NCBI RefSeq assembly: GCF_036320965.1
Contig: NC_092271.1
Coordinates: 16,112,096 to 16,176,095, forward strand
Reading direction: 5' to 3'
DNA: 64,000 bases
DNA from: Panulirus ornatus
Lineage: Eukaryota > Arthropoda > Malacostraca > Decapoda > Palinuridae
The translations under genes and the position numbers were made by a program. The notes beneath the pieces are model-generated. The model was given only the letters and a program-made list of their open reading frames with translations. It was not told the DNA's origin and ran no database searches. Shown piece after piece: positions 44,501 to 55,704 of this stretch. Every line of letters begins with the position of its first letter. The stretch's first letter is position 1.

Positions 44501-45378
44501 AATCATGTACACTAAGTACAAACGCTATATCCCTTTTTGTACTGCAAGAATTGAATGATATATAAGTGTAAGACGACTTACATTAGCACGACACTCACTG
44601 ATCATTTCTTTCCAGGAGAACTCTGGGTGTTGATTGCTGCATGTACACTAGTCTTTGGCGTCGTGTTGTGGTTGCTACAGAGGGTGTGGTCATCGTTGTC
44701 GGGTGAGCGTAACCCAAGGCTGGCCTCCACCATCTTCTACAGCTGGGGTGTGTTGCTGGAGGACCCGCCCACTGATCCTCCTGCTAATGTCTCTGGCCGG
44801 GTAGGAATATTGTCAGTCTTTATATGTTGCTGTGTAGTGTGCCTTACTATTATCCTCTATTGCTGATGAATAAAACGATCAGAACGAACAACTCATGTGG
44901 AATTTAAAGTATCTTGAAATGAAATATGACTAACGATAAACTGTTATCAAGTACTGTGCTTTAAAAGCAATGAAGAATTTAATGTTCAGACACCATCGAT
45001 ATTTTTCTTTTGTCTAACAAAGTTTGGGATTGGATAAAATCATATACTCCTTACTCATTTTGCGAGATGATATTTTTCATGCTATCAGCTGCACTTATTA
45101 ATGTCACATTAGAATTTCAACTCAACCAAAGGCCTAACGGGCGAGAACTTGAGGAAGACCTGGGTAAAACACAAGGACAAACTGCGGAAGATTTGTGTGA
45201 GGACCTGGGTAAAACCTTAGGAAGACCTGGATAAAACTCAGCTTAAGTTGTGTACCAATTCCTTGAGCAGCCCCAGGGGTAGAATGAACACCTGGATTGG
45301 GTAAGGGCTAATTGTTGGGTCGAGCATTCGAACTCATGCGGACCAGACCCTGGGCGGGCTCACAGTGACCCATAGTCG

Positions 45379-45410
<32 letters not shown>

Positions 45411-48400
45411 GTTTAAAGAAACCATCTCTTACAAATAAAATGAGCATCTAAAGTTTTTTTTTTCTTTTCAAAATATTGACAAGTCTTTTTTCAGTAACTA
45501 TTCACTTACAGGTACCTTCGAAAATAACTTGCACTATACTAGGCTACCAAGACCTGTGTTTCTTTCAGAAGATTTTCCTGTACTCTGCAGATACTGGTGG
45601 GGTTGTGGTTCCTGTCATGTATGGTCATCGGAACAGCCTATCGCTCGTCCCTCATTGCACACCTCGCAGTCCAGAACAACTTTCTACCCATCAACTCCTT
45701 CGAAGATCTTCTAAGTCAAGTTGGCTGGTCTTGGGGTAGTAGAAAGTTCACAGGATCGAATTTTCTCTTCTTTAACGAGAGCTCTGACCTTGTTGTTCAA
45801 GAAATATATAAAAACATGCAGGTAGATAAAATATACAGATTATCAGATAATTTTGTATCATACTTTCTGTAAAGCTCTTGCAGTGAGGAGGTTTGGTAGT
45901 CCGTCTATTCCAACTCTGCAGTTCAGATTACATTCATGATCAGAGGCAACGCCTCTTAGTATTTTGTTCAGCAACCTGGGATACACGATGATTCTAACGG
46001 TGGGAACTGCCAGCGGTTAACTGATTTATGTCCCTGATGGTAATAAGATGCATCCAATGTCATCTATAAAAATATTGTGGTTTAAAGGAGCACATCTTAA
46101 GGTATACCATTATTTTGTAAGGCCTAAAAGGCGTGTCTCCAAAAATGTCCAGTTGAATAAGATGACAAAGATGGTCTCTCATCTTTCTCAGTTCGGGTGT
46201 TCGCTCTAAGGAACAGCAATTTACATTGCCCCTCCCTCTTCAGAGCCCCAAATCCTGTAGTGGCCTGTCCGGTCGCTCAGGCCTTTGTGGCCTGCCTAGT
46301 CTTCATATCCGACACAGATCATCACGGTTAGCCGTACTGACCTGTACCGGATAGTCCATTATTCATAAACTAAAAAGTATTTCTAACCTGGGAAGTGCTG
46401 CACCTGAAAAGTGTTCATATTGTGTTCTTCAGTCATACTTAATGTTTTTATCAAGTCTGAAGAAAATCTGTAATCCCATTCTGCAGTTATAGTTTTTGGT
46501 CACATAGATACTTACACAGCAAGAAAGATAAGCCACCAAAACATTTTCTTTTGAGTAAGATTCCTTGGTATAGAAAATCTCATTTTGTGTCAGTCTTACG
46601 TTTTGATTTGAGGTTCTGGTTTCAGGTGATAGACAGAGAACTGCTGATGGAGCGCGTGCTTGCTGGAGGCTTCTCATGCATCCTCCACAGGAATGTATTT
46701 CTGGCCACATTTGAACACAACTACAGATACAGCAACTCTCCTTTTCATATGAGCTCCACCGAATATCCCGTTTTTGCAGGCAATGCATGGGGTGTTAGGT
46801 AAGCGTATGTTTGTCTTCAGCTGAAAACTGACAGTGTAAGATTTCGAGCACTTAGAAAAGTTATCACTGCTAGCCAAACCATTCGCCATAAAATTTCCAA
46901 TCGTGGAATTACAGTTATATGATTCCAGTCAATACTTTTATGACAGAATCGTCAGTGACATGAGACCGATTGTTAATCATTAGTGAATAGACCCAGAGTT
47001 TATCTGACGGTGAAGACAACATTCATTATTCTATGTCAAGCCATAAAGAATTTGATGTTCAAATTGTGATAGTGGAAGGAGCTATGTGAGCACCTTCATC
47101 AGTAATATATGACTATGTATGAATCCCAGCTGAATGTTGGTAGAATGGAAAGGTAGCTATCATTCTACTGTGTGTGGTTGATACAGTTTTGTTCAGTGGA
47201 CGTGATGATCACTCACTGGTGATGTTTGCAGACTTACGAGGTAGGAAGCAAATGATGGTTCTTGAGTGGTTTGCATTCATGAAGGAGGTCAACAGTTCTC
47301 GTATAATATTAGTTCTGCAGAAAGTACGTAGTAGGGTTAATATGGTCAGTGACCACTCACATCCAAGCTACATCCGATGGTCAGTTTCTACTCACTGTGA
47401 TATATTCAGTATTCTGATCATAATAATCGTCTGCAGTCTTATCTGAGTTTGCGGTGCTTGTCGCTTCTCCGAATTTCCTGTAGCACTGTAGAACTATAGA
47501 TCTGGGGGTAAACATCTGTGCATATATATCAGAACTGAAACCCCACTTTACTACTACAGTCTTTTCCCTTTCCAGAGTTGTTCAGTCACCTGTTCTAAAT
47601 ATATTCTTTCCTTTGTGTCCTAATAAAGAATCTCACTTTCAGTATGCAGTTCCAAATTACTTGCTAGCTTTCTAATTTCCCCAGTAGCACTGCAGCACTA
47701 TAGAAATAATCACTCATCGGGAAAGAGGTGATCTCACACAAGAATTAGAACTGGAAACCATATTGAAACGCTGCCCTTAGGCCTTAACTCCTCATGCATA
47801 ATACCTTCCTTCGCTGGACTCTTCTTCCTAAATCTTATCTCCAGTTTCCACTTGGCAGACTCTTTCTGCCCAACATTGTTTTCTTCACTGGCCACCCCAC
47901 AGGCTCCACAGGTACCCCTGCCCTCTATCCCTTGCACAGTAGGTCGCCGCAATTGCTTTGTTCGAAGAAAAAATGTTGTACTTGAAGACCCTTCGCCTCA
48001 CGTTGGTGAGCAATGGGGTCTGCACCGGTCATTTCCCATCAGGCTCACACAGCCAGCAGATAACATTTTACCGAACCTAACTGTACAACGCGGAGGTATA
48101 TGAAAACGAACAAAGTGCATATGAACTCGCACCTTCATAGAACATACAAACCTCCAACAGCCAGGATCGAAACTGGGACCCCTATGCAACAGGAAGGAGC
48201 GCTCATAGCCTAGCGGTAGCGCTCCCGCCTTCATCCATTCTCGTCGCTACCCCACCACACATGAAATGGCACCCCTCCCCCCAAGCGCACGCGAGGCAGC
48301 GCTAGGTAATGACAACAAAGGCCACATTCGTTCACACAGTCTCTAGCTGTCATGTGTGATGCACCGAAACCACAGCTCCCTTTCCACATCCAGGCCCCAT

Positions 48401-51400
48401 AAAACTTCCCATGGTTTACCCCAGACGCTTCACATGCCCTGGTTCAATCCATTGACAGCACCTCGACCCCAGTATATCACATCGTTCCAATTCACTCTAT
48501 TCCTTGCATGTCTTTCACCCTCCTGTATGTTTAGGCCCCGATCGCTCAAAATCTTTTCACTCCTTCCTTCCACCTCCAATTTGGTCTACCACTTCTCCTC
48601 GTTCCCTCCACCTCTGACACATATATCCTCGTGGTCAATCTCTCCTCACTCATTCTCTTCATGCGACCAAACCATTCCAATACACCCTCTTCTGCTGTTT
48701 CAACCACACTCTTTTTATTACCACACATCTCTCTTACCCTTTCACTACTTACTCTATCAAACCACCTCACACCACATATTATCCTCAAACATCTCATTTC
48801 CAACACATCCACCTTCCTCCGCACAACCCTATCTATAACCCACGCCTCGCAACCATATAACATTGTTGGAACCACTATTCCTTCAAACATACCCATTCTT
48901 GCTCCCCGAGATAACGTTCTGGCCTTCCACACATTCTTCAACGCTCCCAAAACCTTCGCCCCCTCCCCCACCCTGTGACTCACTTCCGCTTCCGTGGTTC
49001 CATCCTCTGCTAAATCCACTCCCAGATATCTAAAACACTTCACTTCCTCCAGTTTTTCTTCCTTCAAACTCACCTCCCAATTGACTTGTCCCTCAGCCCT
49101 ACTGAGCCTAATAACCTTGCTCTTATTTACTCTCAGCTTTCTTCTTTCACACACCTTATCAAACTTAGTCACCAGCTCCTGCAGTTTCTCACCCGAATCA
49201 GCCACTAGAGCTATATCATCAGCGAACAACAACTGACTCACTTCCCAAGCCCTCCCATCGACAACAGACTGCATCCTTGCCCCTCCCTCCAAAACTCTTG
49301 CATTTACCTCCCTAACAACCCCATCCATAAACAAATTTAACAACCATGGAGACATCACGCACCCCTGCCGCGAACCTACATTCACTGATAACCAATCATT
49401 TTCCTCTCTTCCTACACGTACACATGCCGTACATCCTTGATAAAAACTTTTCACTGTTTTTAGCAACTTACCTCTCACACCATATACCCTTAATCCCTTC
49501 CACAGAGCATCTCTATCAACTCTATCATATGCCTTCTACAGATCCATGATTGCTACAAACAAATCCATATGTTTTTCTAAGTATATATATAGCTTCTCAC
49601 TATGAAATATCTTCCAGACGAGGCGCGCCATTCATTGACCAGATCAGAGGGATGAAGCAGCGAATGATGGAGGCGGGACTGATTACGTACTGGCAGGATG
49701 ACGTCCTGAGGGAGAGAGTTGTCAGTACCAAGGGAGGTAGAGCGAGCAAGACAGTCTCCTCTGAGGTGAGAGATTCAACTCTTGTGCAGAGTGAGAAATA
49801 ATGTTAGCTGCTCTTCGACTTGCAACGGATATATTTCTTAAGATTTTGTCAGCCATCATCAGGATCATGATTGCATCAAGATGCAGTGAGTTTTCGTATT
49901 TTCTAAAGAAGATGTATTTTCTTTGCAGCTGTGTAGCGTAAGGTGACCGCATTTTCAACCTATCTGTTCTGTGTCTTATTCCTAAGTCATGGTGTATAAT
50001 TCATCAGTGATAGGGTAGAAAGAATACTTCCCACGTATTCCCCGTGTGTCGTAGAAGGCGACTAAAGGAGGTGGGAGCGGGGTGGTTGGAAACCTTCCCC
50101 TCTTTGTATTTCAATTTCTAAAAAGGGAAACAGAAGAATGGGGGGGGGGGGGGGGGCGCTTATCCTCCTCGAAGGATCAGATTGGGGTGTCTGAATGTAT
50201 TTGGATGTAACGAAGATGAGAAGAAAAGAGAGATAGGTGGTATGTTTGAAGAAAGAAACTCGGATGTTCTGGCTCTGAGTGAAACGAAGCTCAAAGGTAA
50301 AGGGGAAGAGTGACTTGGAAAAGTCTTGGGAGTAAGGTCAGGAGTTGGTGAAATGAGAAGAGCTAAGGAAGGAGTAGCACTACACCTGAAACAGGAGTTG
50401 TGGGAATATGTGATAGAGTGTAAGAAAGTAAATTCTAGATTGCTTTGGGTAAAACTGTAAAAGGATGGAGAGAGATGGGTGCTGATGCACCTGATCATGA
50501 GAAGAAAGATCATGAGAGGCAAGTGTTTTGGGAGCAGCTGAGTGAGTGTGTCAGCAGCTTTGATGCACGAGACCTGGTTTTAGCGATGAGTGATTTAAAT
50601 GCGAAAGTGAGTAATGCGGGAGTTGAGGGTATAATTGGTGTACATGGGGTATTCAGTGTTGCGAATCAAAATGGTGAAGAGCTTGTAGATTTGTGCGCTA
50701 AAAAAAGATTGGTGATTGGGAATACCTGGTTTGAAACGAGAGATATACATGAATATGCGTATGTGAGTAGGAGAGATGGTCAAAGAGACATTACTGGATT
50801 ACGTGTCAATTGATAGGCGTGTAAAAGAGACACTTTTGGAAGTTAATGGGCTGAAAGGGGCAGCTGGAGGGATGTCTGATCAATATCTCGTGGAGGCGAA
50901 GGTGAAGACTTGTAGAGGTTTTCAAAAAAGAAGAGAGAATATTGGGCAGAAGAGAATGGTGAGAGTAAGTGAGCTTGGAAAGGAGACTTGTGTGAGGAAG
51001 TACCAGGAGAGATTGAGTGTAGAATGGCAAAAGGTGGGAGCAAATAGCGTGAGGGTACTGAGTGAGGAATGGGATGCATTTGGGGAAGCAGTGAGGGCTT
51101 GTGCAAAAGATGTATGTGGCATGAGAAAGGTGGGAGGTGGGCAGATTAGAAAAGGTAGTGAGTAGTGGGATAAAGAAGTAAAGTTGTTGGTGAAAGAGAA
51201 AAGAGAGGCTTTTGGACGATACTTGCAAGGAAGAAGTGCAAATGATTGGGAGATGTATAAGAGAAAGGGGCAGGAGGTCAAGAGAAAGGTGCAAGGTTTG
51301 AAAAAGAGGGCAAATGACAGTTGGGGTCGAGAGAGCATCATTAAACTTTAGGGAGGATAAAGAAATATTTTGGAAGGAGGTAAATAACGTGCATAAGACA

Positions 51401-53647
51401 AGAGAACAAATGGGAACATCGGTGAAAGGGGCAAGTGGGGAAATAATAACAGGTAGTGATGAAGTGAGGAGATGGAGTTAGTATTTTGAAGGTTTGTTGG
51501 ATGTGTTTGATGATAGAGTGGCAAATATATGGTGTTTTGGCCCTGGTGGTGTGGGAAGTGAAAGGGTTAGGAAAAATGGTTTGGTTAAGAAAGAAGTGGT
51601 AGAGAAAACCTTTCGGAAGATGAAAGCCGGCAAGGCGGCGGCTTGGGAGGGTATTGCGGTAAGATTTATTAAGAAAGGGGCTGACTGTTGTTGATTGGTT
51701 GGTAAGGATATTCAATGTATGTATGGATCTTGGTGAAGTGCCTGAGGATTGGCGGAATGCATACATAATGCCATTGTACAAAGGTAAAGGGGATAAAGGT
51801 GAGAGTTCAAACTACAGAGGCATAAGTTTGTTGAGTATTCCTAGGATATTATATGGGAGGGTATTGAATGAGAGGGTGAAGGCATGTACAGAGCATCAGA
51901 TTGGGGAAGAGCAGTGTGGTTTCAGAAATAGTAGAGGATGTGTGGATCAGGTGTTTGCTTTAAAGAATGTGTGTGAGAAATACTTAGGAAAACAGATGGA
52001 TTTAAATGTAGCATTTATGGATCTGGAGAAGGTATATGATAGCTTTGATAGAGATGGTTTGGGGAAGGTCTTAAGCGTATATGGTGTAGGAGGTAAGTTG
52101 CTAGAAGGAGTTAAAAATTTTTACCAAGGATGTAAGGCATGTGTGTGAGCAGGACGAGAGGAGAGTGATTGGTTCCCAGTGAATGTCAGTATACGGCAGA
52201 GGTGTGTGATGTTTCCATGGTTATTTCCATGGGGTGGTTAAGGTGGGTAAATGCAAGTTTAGGAGAAAGGGGCGAGTATGCAGTTCGTTGGGGATGAGAA
52301 GGCTTGGGAAGTGAGTCATTTGTTATTTGCTCATGATTCAGCTCTGGTGGCTGATTCGAGCGTGAAATTGCATAAGTTGGTGACAATTTGGAAATGTATG
52401 TGGAAGGAGAAAGTTGAGAGTAAATGTGAATAAGAGCTAGAGTATTAGGCTCAGTAGAGCTGAGGGACAAGTTAACTGGAAGGTAAGTTTGAATGGAGAA
52501 AAATTGGAGGAAGTGAAGTGTTTTAGATATCTGGGAGTGGACTTAGCAGCGAATGGAACCATGGAAGCGGAAGTGAGTCACAGGGTGGGGGAGGGGGCGA
52601 ATATTCTAGGAGCGATAAAGAATGTGTGGAAGGAGAGAACGTTATCTCGGAGAGCGAAATTGGGTATGTTTGAAGGATTAATAGTTTTAACAATGTTATA
52701 TGGTTGCGAGGCATGGGCTATAGATACGGTTGTACGGAGGAAAATGGAAGTGTTGGAAATGAAATGTTTGAGGACAAGACGTGGGTTGAAGTGGTTTGAT
52801 CGAGTAATTAATGAAAGTGTGAGAGTAATGTGTGGAAATAAAAAGAGTCTGGTTGAGAAAGCAGGTGTGTTGAAATAGTTTGGACATATTGAGAGAATGA
52901 GTGAGTAAACACTGACAAAGAGGATATATGTGTCAGTGGTGGAGGGAACAAGGAGAAGCGGGAGACCAAATTGGAGGTAGAGGGATGAAGTGAAAAAGAT
53001 TTTGAGCACTCGGGGCCTGAATATACAAGAGGGTGAAAGGCGTGCAAGGAATAGAATGAATTGGAATTATGTGATATACCGAGGTTGACGTGCTGTCACT
53101 GGACTGAACCAGGGTGTGTTAAGCGTCTGGGGTAAACCATGGAAAGGTCTGGGGGCCTGGATGTGGATAGGGAGCTGTGTTTTCGGTGCATTACACACGG
53201 CAGCTAGAGACTGAGTGTGAACGAATGTGGCCTTTTTGTCTGTCTTCCTGGCGCTACCTCGTTGAAGCAGGAGGTAGCAATGCTTCTTCCTGTGATACGG
53301 GTGGCGCCAAGAATGGATGAAGGCAAGCAAGTATGAATATGTGCATGTGTATGCATGTACATGTCTGTGTATGTATATGTATGCACATGTGTATATGTTG
53401 ATATGTGTGTATATGAGCATGTATGGGCATTTATGTATATAAATGTGTAAAGATTGGTGTTGGACAACGGGAATCAAGTGTGATGGGACTTAAATACCTT
53501 CGCTAAGTACTTGCACCTGATGAGGTGGATTGTCTCCACGAAATATGTCGTGCCACAAATATAAATAGAATTAAATGTTAAATAAAATTGTATAAAGTCC
53601 TACTGAAGTGCTATTTCACCTTCATACTATCATCACGGACACGTGTG

Positions 53648-53736
<89 letters not shown>

Positions 53737-53887
53737 TGGGCAGGATGAAGGCCGTCAAGTGGTACTGGGACTGGATCATCTACAGGGAGCATTTTACCTG
53801 CTGCTGCTGGGCTACATCATTGCCTTCTTCAGCTTGCTGGGGGAAAACCTGGCTCGCTCCTGCCCTGCTCTCCTCCACCGTCAGTAG
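38096..53887 (+). CDS. Ionotropic receptor (IR), copy C, 11 coding exons, frameshift in exon 5
   Basis: Divergent ionotropic chemoreceptor. Exons: 38096-38514, 39547-39717, 40119-40315, 40887-41012, 42987-43193, 44001-44242, 44616-44800, 45591-45821, 46626-46798, 49618-49765, 53744-53887. The summed length, about 2.24 kb (near 747 codons), fits a full IR. It has a signal peptide, 11-residue repeats, the S1 Arg (QTASRTEV), pore, AYRSSLIAHLAVQ, S2 and three membrane helices. Intron phases agree along the chain except at exon 5. There the best acceptor (ttttctttag) leads into a frame missing one base near 43010, so a stop follows. Using the cag eight bases downstream restores the frame and would give a protein starting exon 5 with VLSCMYSPFTPE; this may be how the gene works. 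Intron 9 holds a minus-strand LINE and intron 10 a nearly full-length one. Confidence 0.84.
38204..38434 (+). repeat. 33-bp coding tandem repeat, seven units (copy C)
   Basis: Units such as EKQVAGLVDDP, AQQVAGLVDDP, VQQVAGLVDSP. The unit number equals that of copy B. Confidence 0.85.
38515..39546 (+). other. Intron 1 of IR copy C
   Basis: It corresponds to 12976-14069. Similarity is patchy and no gene was recognised. Confidence 0.65.
39547..39717 (+). CDS. IR copy C, exon 2
   Basis: 171 nt, phase 2 at both ends. It reads LLFSQGQPAQHHLLQGLWGD and FSCRALILYIDTTNNTLLF, with only a few changes against copy B. Confidence 0.83.
40119..40315 (+). CDS. IR copy C, exon 3
   Basis: 197 nt, phase 2 in, phase 1 out. 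It encodes FLEWSELWLWPETSVVVVG, LLYLALEILP and TWLRKGPLQQ. Its phase fits exon 4, unlike copy B. Confidence 0.85.
40887..41012 (+). CDS. IR copy C, exon 4
   Basis: 126 nt, phase 1 at both ends. It encodes GSARVEIYRRCLYCNRGEMG and EHNLFPG. Confidence 0.83.
41013..42590 (+). other. Intron 4 of IR copy C, first part
   Basis: It matches 15555-17050 of copy B. The 110-codon frame at 42239-42571 and the minus frames are not conserved in B. Confidence 0.6.
42602..42815 (-). CDS. Unidentified exon-like block, minus strand, in intron 4 of IR copy C
   Basis: On the minus strand an uninterrupted frame of about 60 codons reads TEAVRPRSVCSLLEKDLDIL, then TKAASLNDNFTQLANVGRSA and PLIKDIVFQTKLPMFTPVRP. 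It is followed by a strong donor (gtccgtaagtactttt near 42620-42635). Over some 165 bases it differs from the copy B block at only two sites, one of them synonymous in this frame, while flanking intron is more diverged. The family is not recognised. It could be an exon of a nested antisense gene, a captured exon, or a regulatory block. Confidence 0.35.
42987..43193 (+). CDS. IR copy C, exon 5 (one base missing)
   Basis: It encodes PFTPERLENFMGHTFKIV, LPYFPYIAYEKNSEDPDG and MDVFAAQLNLT. The strong acceptor is ttttctttag at 42986. A second cag at 42992-42994 keeps the frame with exon 4. Donor ac/gtatg, phase 2. Confidence 0.8.
44001..44242 (+). CDS. IR copy C, exon 6 (S1)
   Basis: 242 nt. It encodes YEIREPSDGKWGVPLTNGSW and TQTASRTEV with the conserved Arg, then VYSHDPLVIVSLKPGRLP. 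Confidence 0.9.
44616..44800 (+). CDS. IR copy C, exon 7 (first membrane helix and pore)
   Basis: 185 nt, acceptor ctttccag, donor gtagga. Helix LWVLIAACTLVFGVVLWLL, pore segment FYSWGVLLEDPP. Confidence 0.92.
45379..45407. repeat. (GT)n microsatellite in intron 7 of IR copy C
   Basis: About 29 bp of GT at the same intron position as in copies A and B. Confidence 0.9.
45591..45821 (+). CDS. IR copy C, exon 8 (second membrane helix, S2)
   Basis: 231 nt, phase 0. It begins with ILVGLWFLSCMVIGTAYRSS and keeps LIAHLAVQ. The following S2 start reads FEDLLSQVGWSWG, with more changes than in A and B. Confidence 0.91.
46626..46798 (+). CDS. IR copy C, exon 9 (S2)
   Basis: 173 nt. It encodes LMERVLAGGFSCIL, then STEYPVFAGNAWGVR. 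It is the most diverged exon between copies in the C-terminal half. Confidence 0.9.
46799..48150 (+). other. Intron 9 of IR copy C, part before the LINE
   Basis: It matches 3648-4830 of copy A. No gene was recognised; the frames near 47734-48103 lie in this intron and are not kept in copy A. Confidence 0.55.
48155..48236. mobile_element. Possible tRNA-derived SINE remnants, two halves
   Basis: A B-box-like stretch lies on the minus strand (cagtttcgatcctggc, 48165-48180). Next to it an A-box-like stretch lies on the plus strand (tagcctagcgg, 48208-48218), then tagcgctcccgcct. Together with 5629-5656 this resembles one tRNA-derived family. No complete unit is present. Confidence 0.35.
48236..49592 (-). 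mobile_element. RTE-like LINE, reverse transcriptase to 3' UTR
   Basis: The minus-strand frame 49478-48546 (310 codons) covers RQGCVMSPWLLNLFMDG, FADDIALVADSG, FRYLGVDLAEDG, LYGCEAWVIDR and the end GRPNWRWKEG. A further piece to 49592 lies upstream. The 3' UTR (48236-48545) contains ctagctgtcatgtg and gcgaggcagcgct. It is inserted in intron 9 and its 5' edge lies about 25 bases from the exon 10 acceptor. Confidence 0.88.
49618..49765 (+). CDS. IR copy C, exon 10 (end of S2)
   Basis: 148 nt, six more than in A and B, which adds two residues (STKGGRASK). It encodes RRGAPFIDQIRGMKQRM and EAGLITYWQDDVLRER. Confidence 0.9.
50012..53455 (+). mobile_element. RTE-like LINE, nearly full length, decayed
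   Basis: It has the 5' start (agaaagaatacttcccacg, 50017) and endonuclease pieces: SECVSSFDARDLVLAMSDLN at 50545, then AKVSNAGVEGIIGVHGVFSV and LVIGNTWFETRDIHEY. The linker GGGQIRKGSE follows near 51130. Reverse transcriptase pieces are MPLYKGKGDKGESSNYRGIS (51770), EEQCGFRNSRGCVDQVFALK, AFMDLEKVYDSFDRDGLGKV (52010), and FRYLGVDLAANG (52520). The C-terminal LYGCEAWAIDTV lies near 52700, then the 3' UTR (from about 53090) with ctagagactgagtg. Many stops and indels; not active. Its consensus plan of 5' UTR, endonuclease, linker, reverse transcriptase, C-terminal block and 3' UTR helps to read all other fragments. It lies in intron 10 of IR copy C. Confidence 0.87.
53460..53645 (+). mobile_element. 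Short element end with hammerhead-ribozyme-like motif
   Basis: The sequence shares its last part (atttcaccttcata and following bases, then catcacggac) with 7550-7585 at the end of the Penelope-like remnant. It contains ctgatgag at 53517, a stem gtgga/tccac, gaaa at 53540, and a closing stem gcac/gtgc. Such motifs are known in the terminal repeats of Penelope-like elements. Confidence 0.45.
53650..53734. repeat. (TA)n microsatellite next to the exon 11 acceptor
   Basis: About 85 bp of TA, nine bases before the exon 11 acceptor cag, as in A and B. Confidence 0.97.
53744..53887 (+). CDS. IR copy C, exon 11 (last membrane helix, stop)
   Basis: 48 codons including tag. The helix AFYLLLLGYIIAFFSLLG is identical to copy A; the tail ends in LLHRQ. 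Confidence 0.9.
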   Translation, partial: DEGRQVVLGLDHLQGAFYLLLLGYIIAFFSLLGENLARSCPALLHRQ

Positions 53888-54760
53888 TTGCGCCTGCTGG
53901 AAGCCAGCTTCTTTCACTCGCCACCCAGACCATGCTACCCCCACAATCCTGTTACAAGAGAATTCCGCCTTAGTCTCGTGTCACAGTAACATAAGGATGA
54001 CTTGGACTACTGTTGCCGACATTCAATATGAAGTGAGACACTCATGTGACGTTGGTATGTTATGATGGTATTGATGTCTTCAGAACTATTGAATTATGTG
54101 ATATCTTTATGTTAATGTTAGTTATCAGCATGCAGTATATATCTTTGAAATCATGTTTCCAAATATCTGGATACAATATATTTTCAGGAAATAGATTTTA
54201 ACCAAGCTACGAGCATTGCTTGTATATCTTGTATTAGCTAAGGTTTAGGAGAGTTCATCTCTCATGTACGTTATGTCGTGGTTTGTGTGGCCAGAATACA
54301 CATACCAATAACAAAGAGATTACCTATCATTTACCTCCACATTTATGTAGTATAAACTGTTTCCTGGTATTGCATTACCATGAAAATCTTTTAGAACAAC
54401 AGTATATGATCTCCGCGTGACTCAGCTATCATACATTAGTCAAAGAATGACGACTTTAATCAATTGAGAGAGAGAAAAAAAAAACAGGACTTGTGCATCC
54501 ATCTCTAAGGCACACCTAGTTCCAGGAGGTATATCTAGAATACTTAGACTTTACATCTAAAAGTAAAAAATCTAAAAAAGTGACATGATAAAGTGGACGA
54601 GTGAGTCCTTGGAAACATGTCTTTATGCTCTGTCTGAAGCAACTGACACCTATTTATACGAAAGTATCGCTTCCAGCACCGATGAATGACCACATCCCAC
54701 CCACAGCCCACGCGTTAGGGGAAATATATCATTCAGGATAATCTCTTATATTCACGACAT
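53888..54760 (+). other. Region behind IR copy C
   Basis: Shared with 26774-27600. It probably holds the 3' untranslated region: aataaa-type signals occur at 27068 behind copy B, while the matching site near 54190 reads aatagattt. No gene was recognised. Confidence 0.5.
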
Positions 54761-54769
54761 TCACCAATC

Positions 54770-55700
54770 GGCAGATTGGAGAGAGAGAGTGAGTTACTTC
54801 AGGAACCCAGAAGCCTACAGAAGGCTGCGGTTCCTTTACATGTGTTGACATGAGAAAGACAGACTACAGGAGGCCTGATTGGCCGGCCCCACGACTAGGT
54901 TGTCTGAAAAATGAAAAAAAGACATAACTTGAAAAAAGTAATTCCTCTCGTAATCTATTTTTGTTATCACCGACTCCCGCTGCTGCACATTATTCTTTTA
55001 GTGTCTCCGTTACCGCTGTTATTCATACGTATTTTTTTTTGGAGTTTTTCTCAGAGTATACCTGAATTTATGATATATTTGTCTAAAAGACTTTTGAAGG
55101 TATTTATAGTTTTAGCATTCCCTACATGTGACGATAACTTATTCTAGTGCTCAACACACCTATAGGAAAAGATCTTCCCACCTCCGTACTACATCTTTTA
55201 CCTTTGAGTTTTATTCCATTTGTCCATTAACTGTATTGTTCGTCCCCATCTGAACGTCAGAAATCACATCCACGGGATTGTTTGAAACTATGTCGTCAAA
55301 ATTATCTAGGACGTGTTCTATCTTAGCTGCTGCATAACACAAGTTCTTCCTATTTCTACTCTTCGCACAGAACTCCTGGTCCTGATGTCTGATGATAGAG
55401 TCCCCGACCAGGATGGTGCTGCGTTCATCCTGTACTTCATCATCTAGGGCGCTAAACCTAGCGTGTGTGGAGAGTTCGTCCGGTTGTTCTGTAACGCGGC
55501 GACAAGTTTTTCTCGCAGGTTGAACGGTGGAAGTATCTTCCAGCTTCGTCTCTGCGGTTGCTATCCTACGGTCTAAACTATCTACCCAATAGAATGTACC
55601 TGTATCTGTTTCCTGTATCGCAACCACTTTCGCCGCTAAGAACTCAGCTTCGTCTTCCCACCCATTTATCCTAATATCTAGTTTCTCCAAAGCTTCGCTG
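54770..55700 (-). mobile_element. CR1-like LINE: SGNH-hydrolase-like ORF1 joined to the reverse transcriptase end
   Basis: The minus-strand frame 55690-55211 encodes a 159-residue ORF1 part. It has STILVGDSIIRHQDQEFC (GDS box), then KIEHVLDNFDDIVS and MGTNN. This is the SGNH/esterase-type domain known from ORF1 of CR1 elements. Directly behind it (55205-54990) the frame NKLSSHV..NAKTINTFKSLLDKYI resembles the end of a reverse transcriptase, so endonuclease and core are deleted. Three pieces of such elements follow each other up to 58420. Confidence 0.65.
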
Positions 55701-55704
55701 TTAT

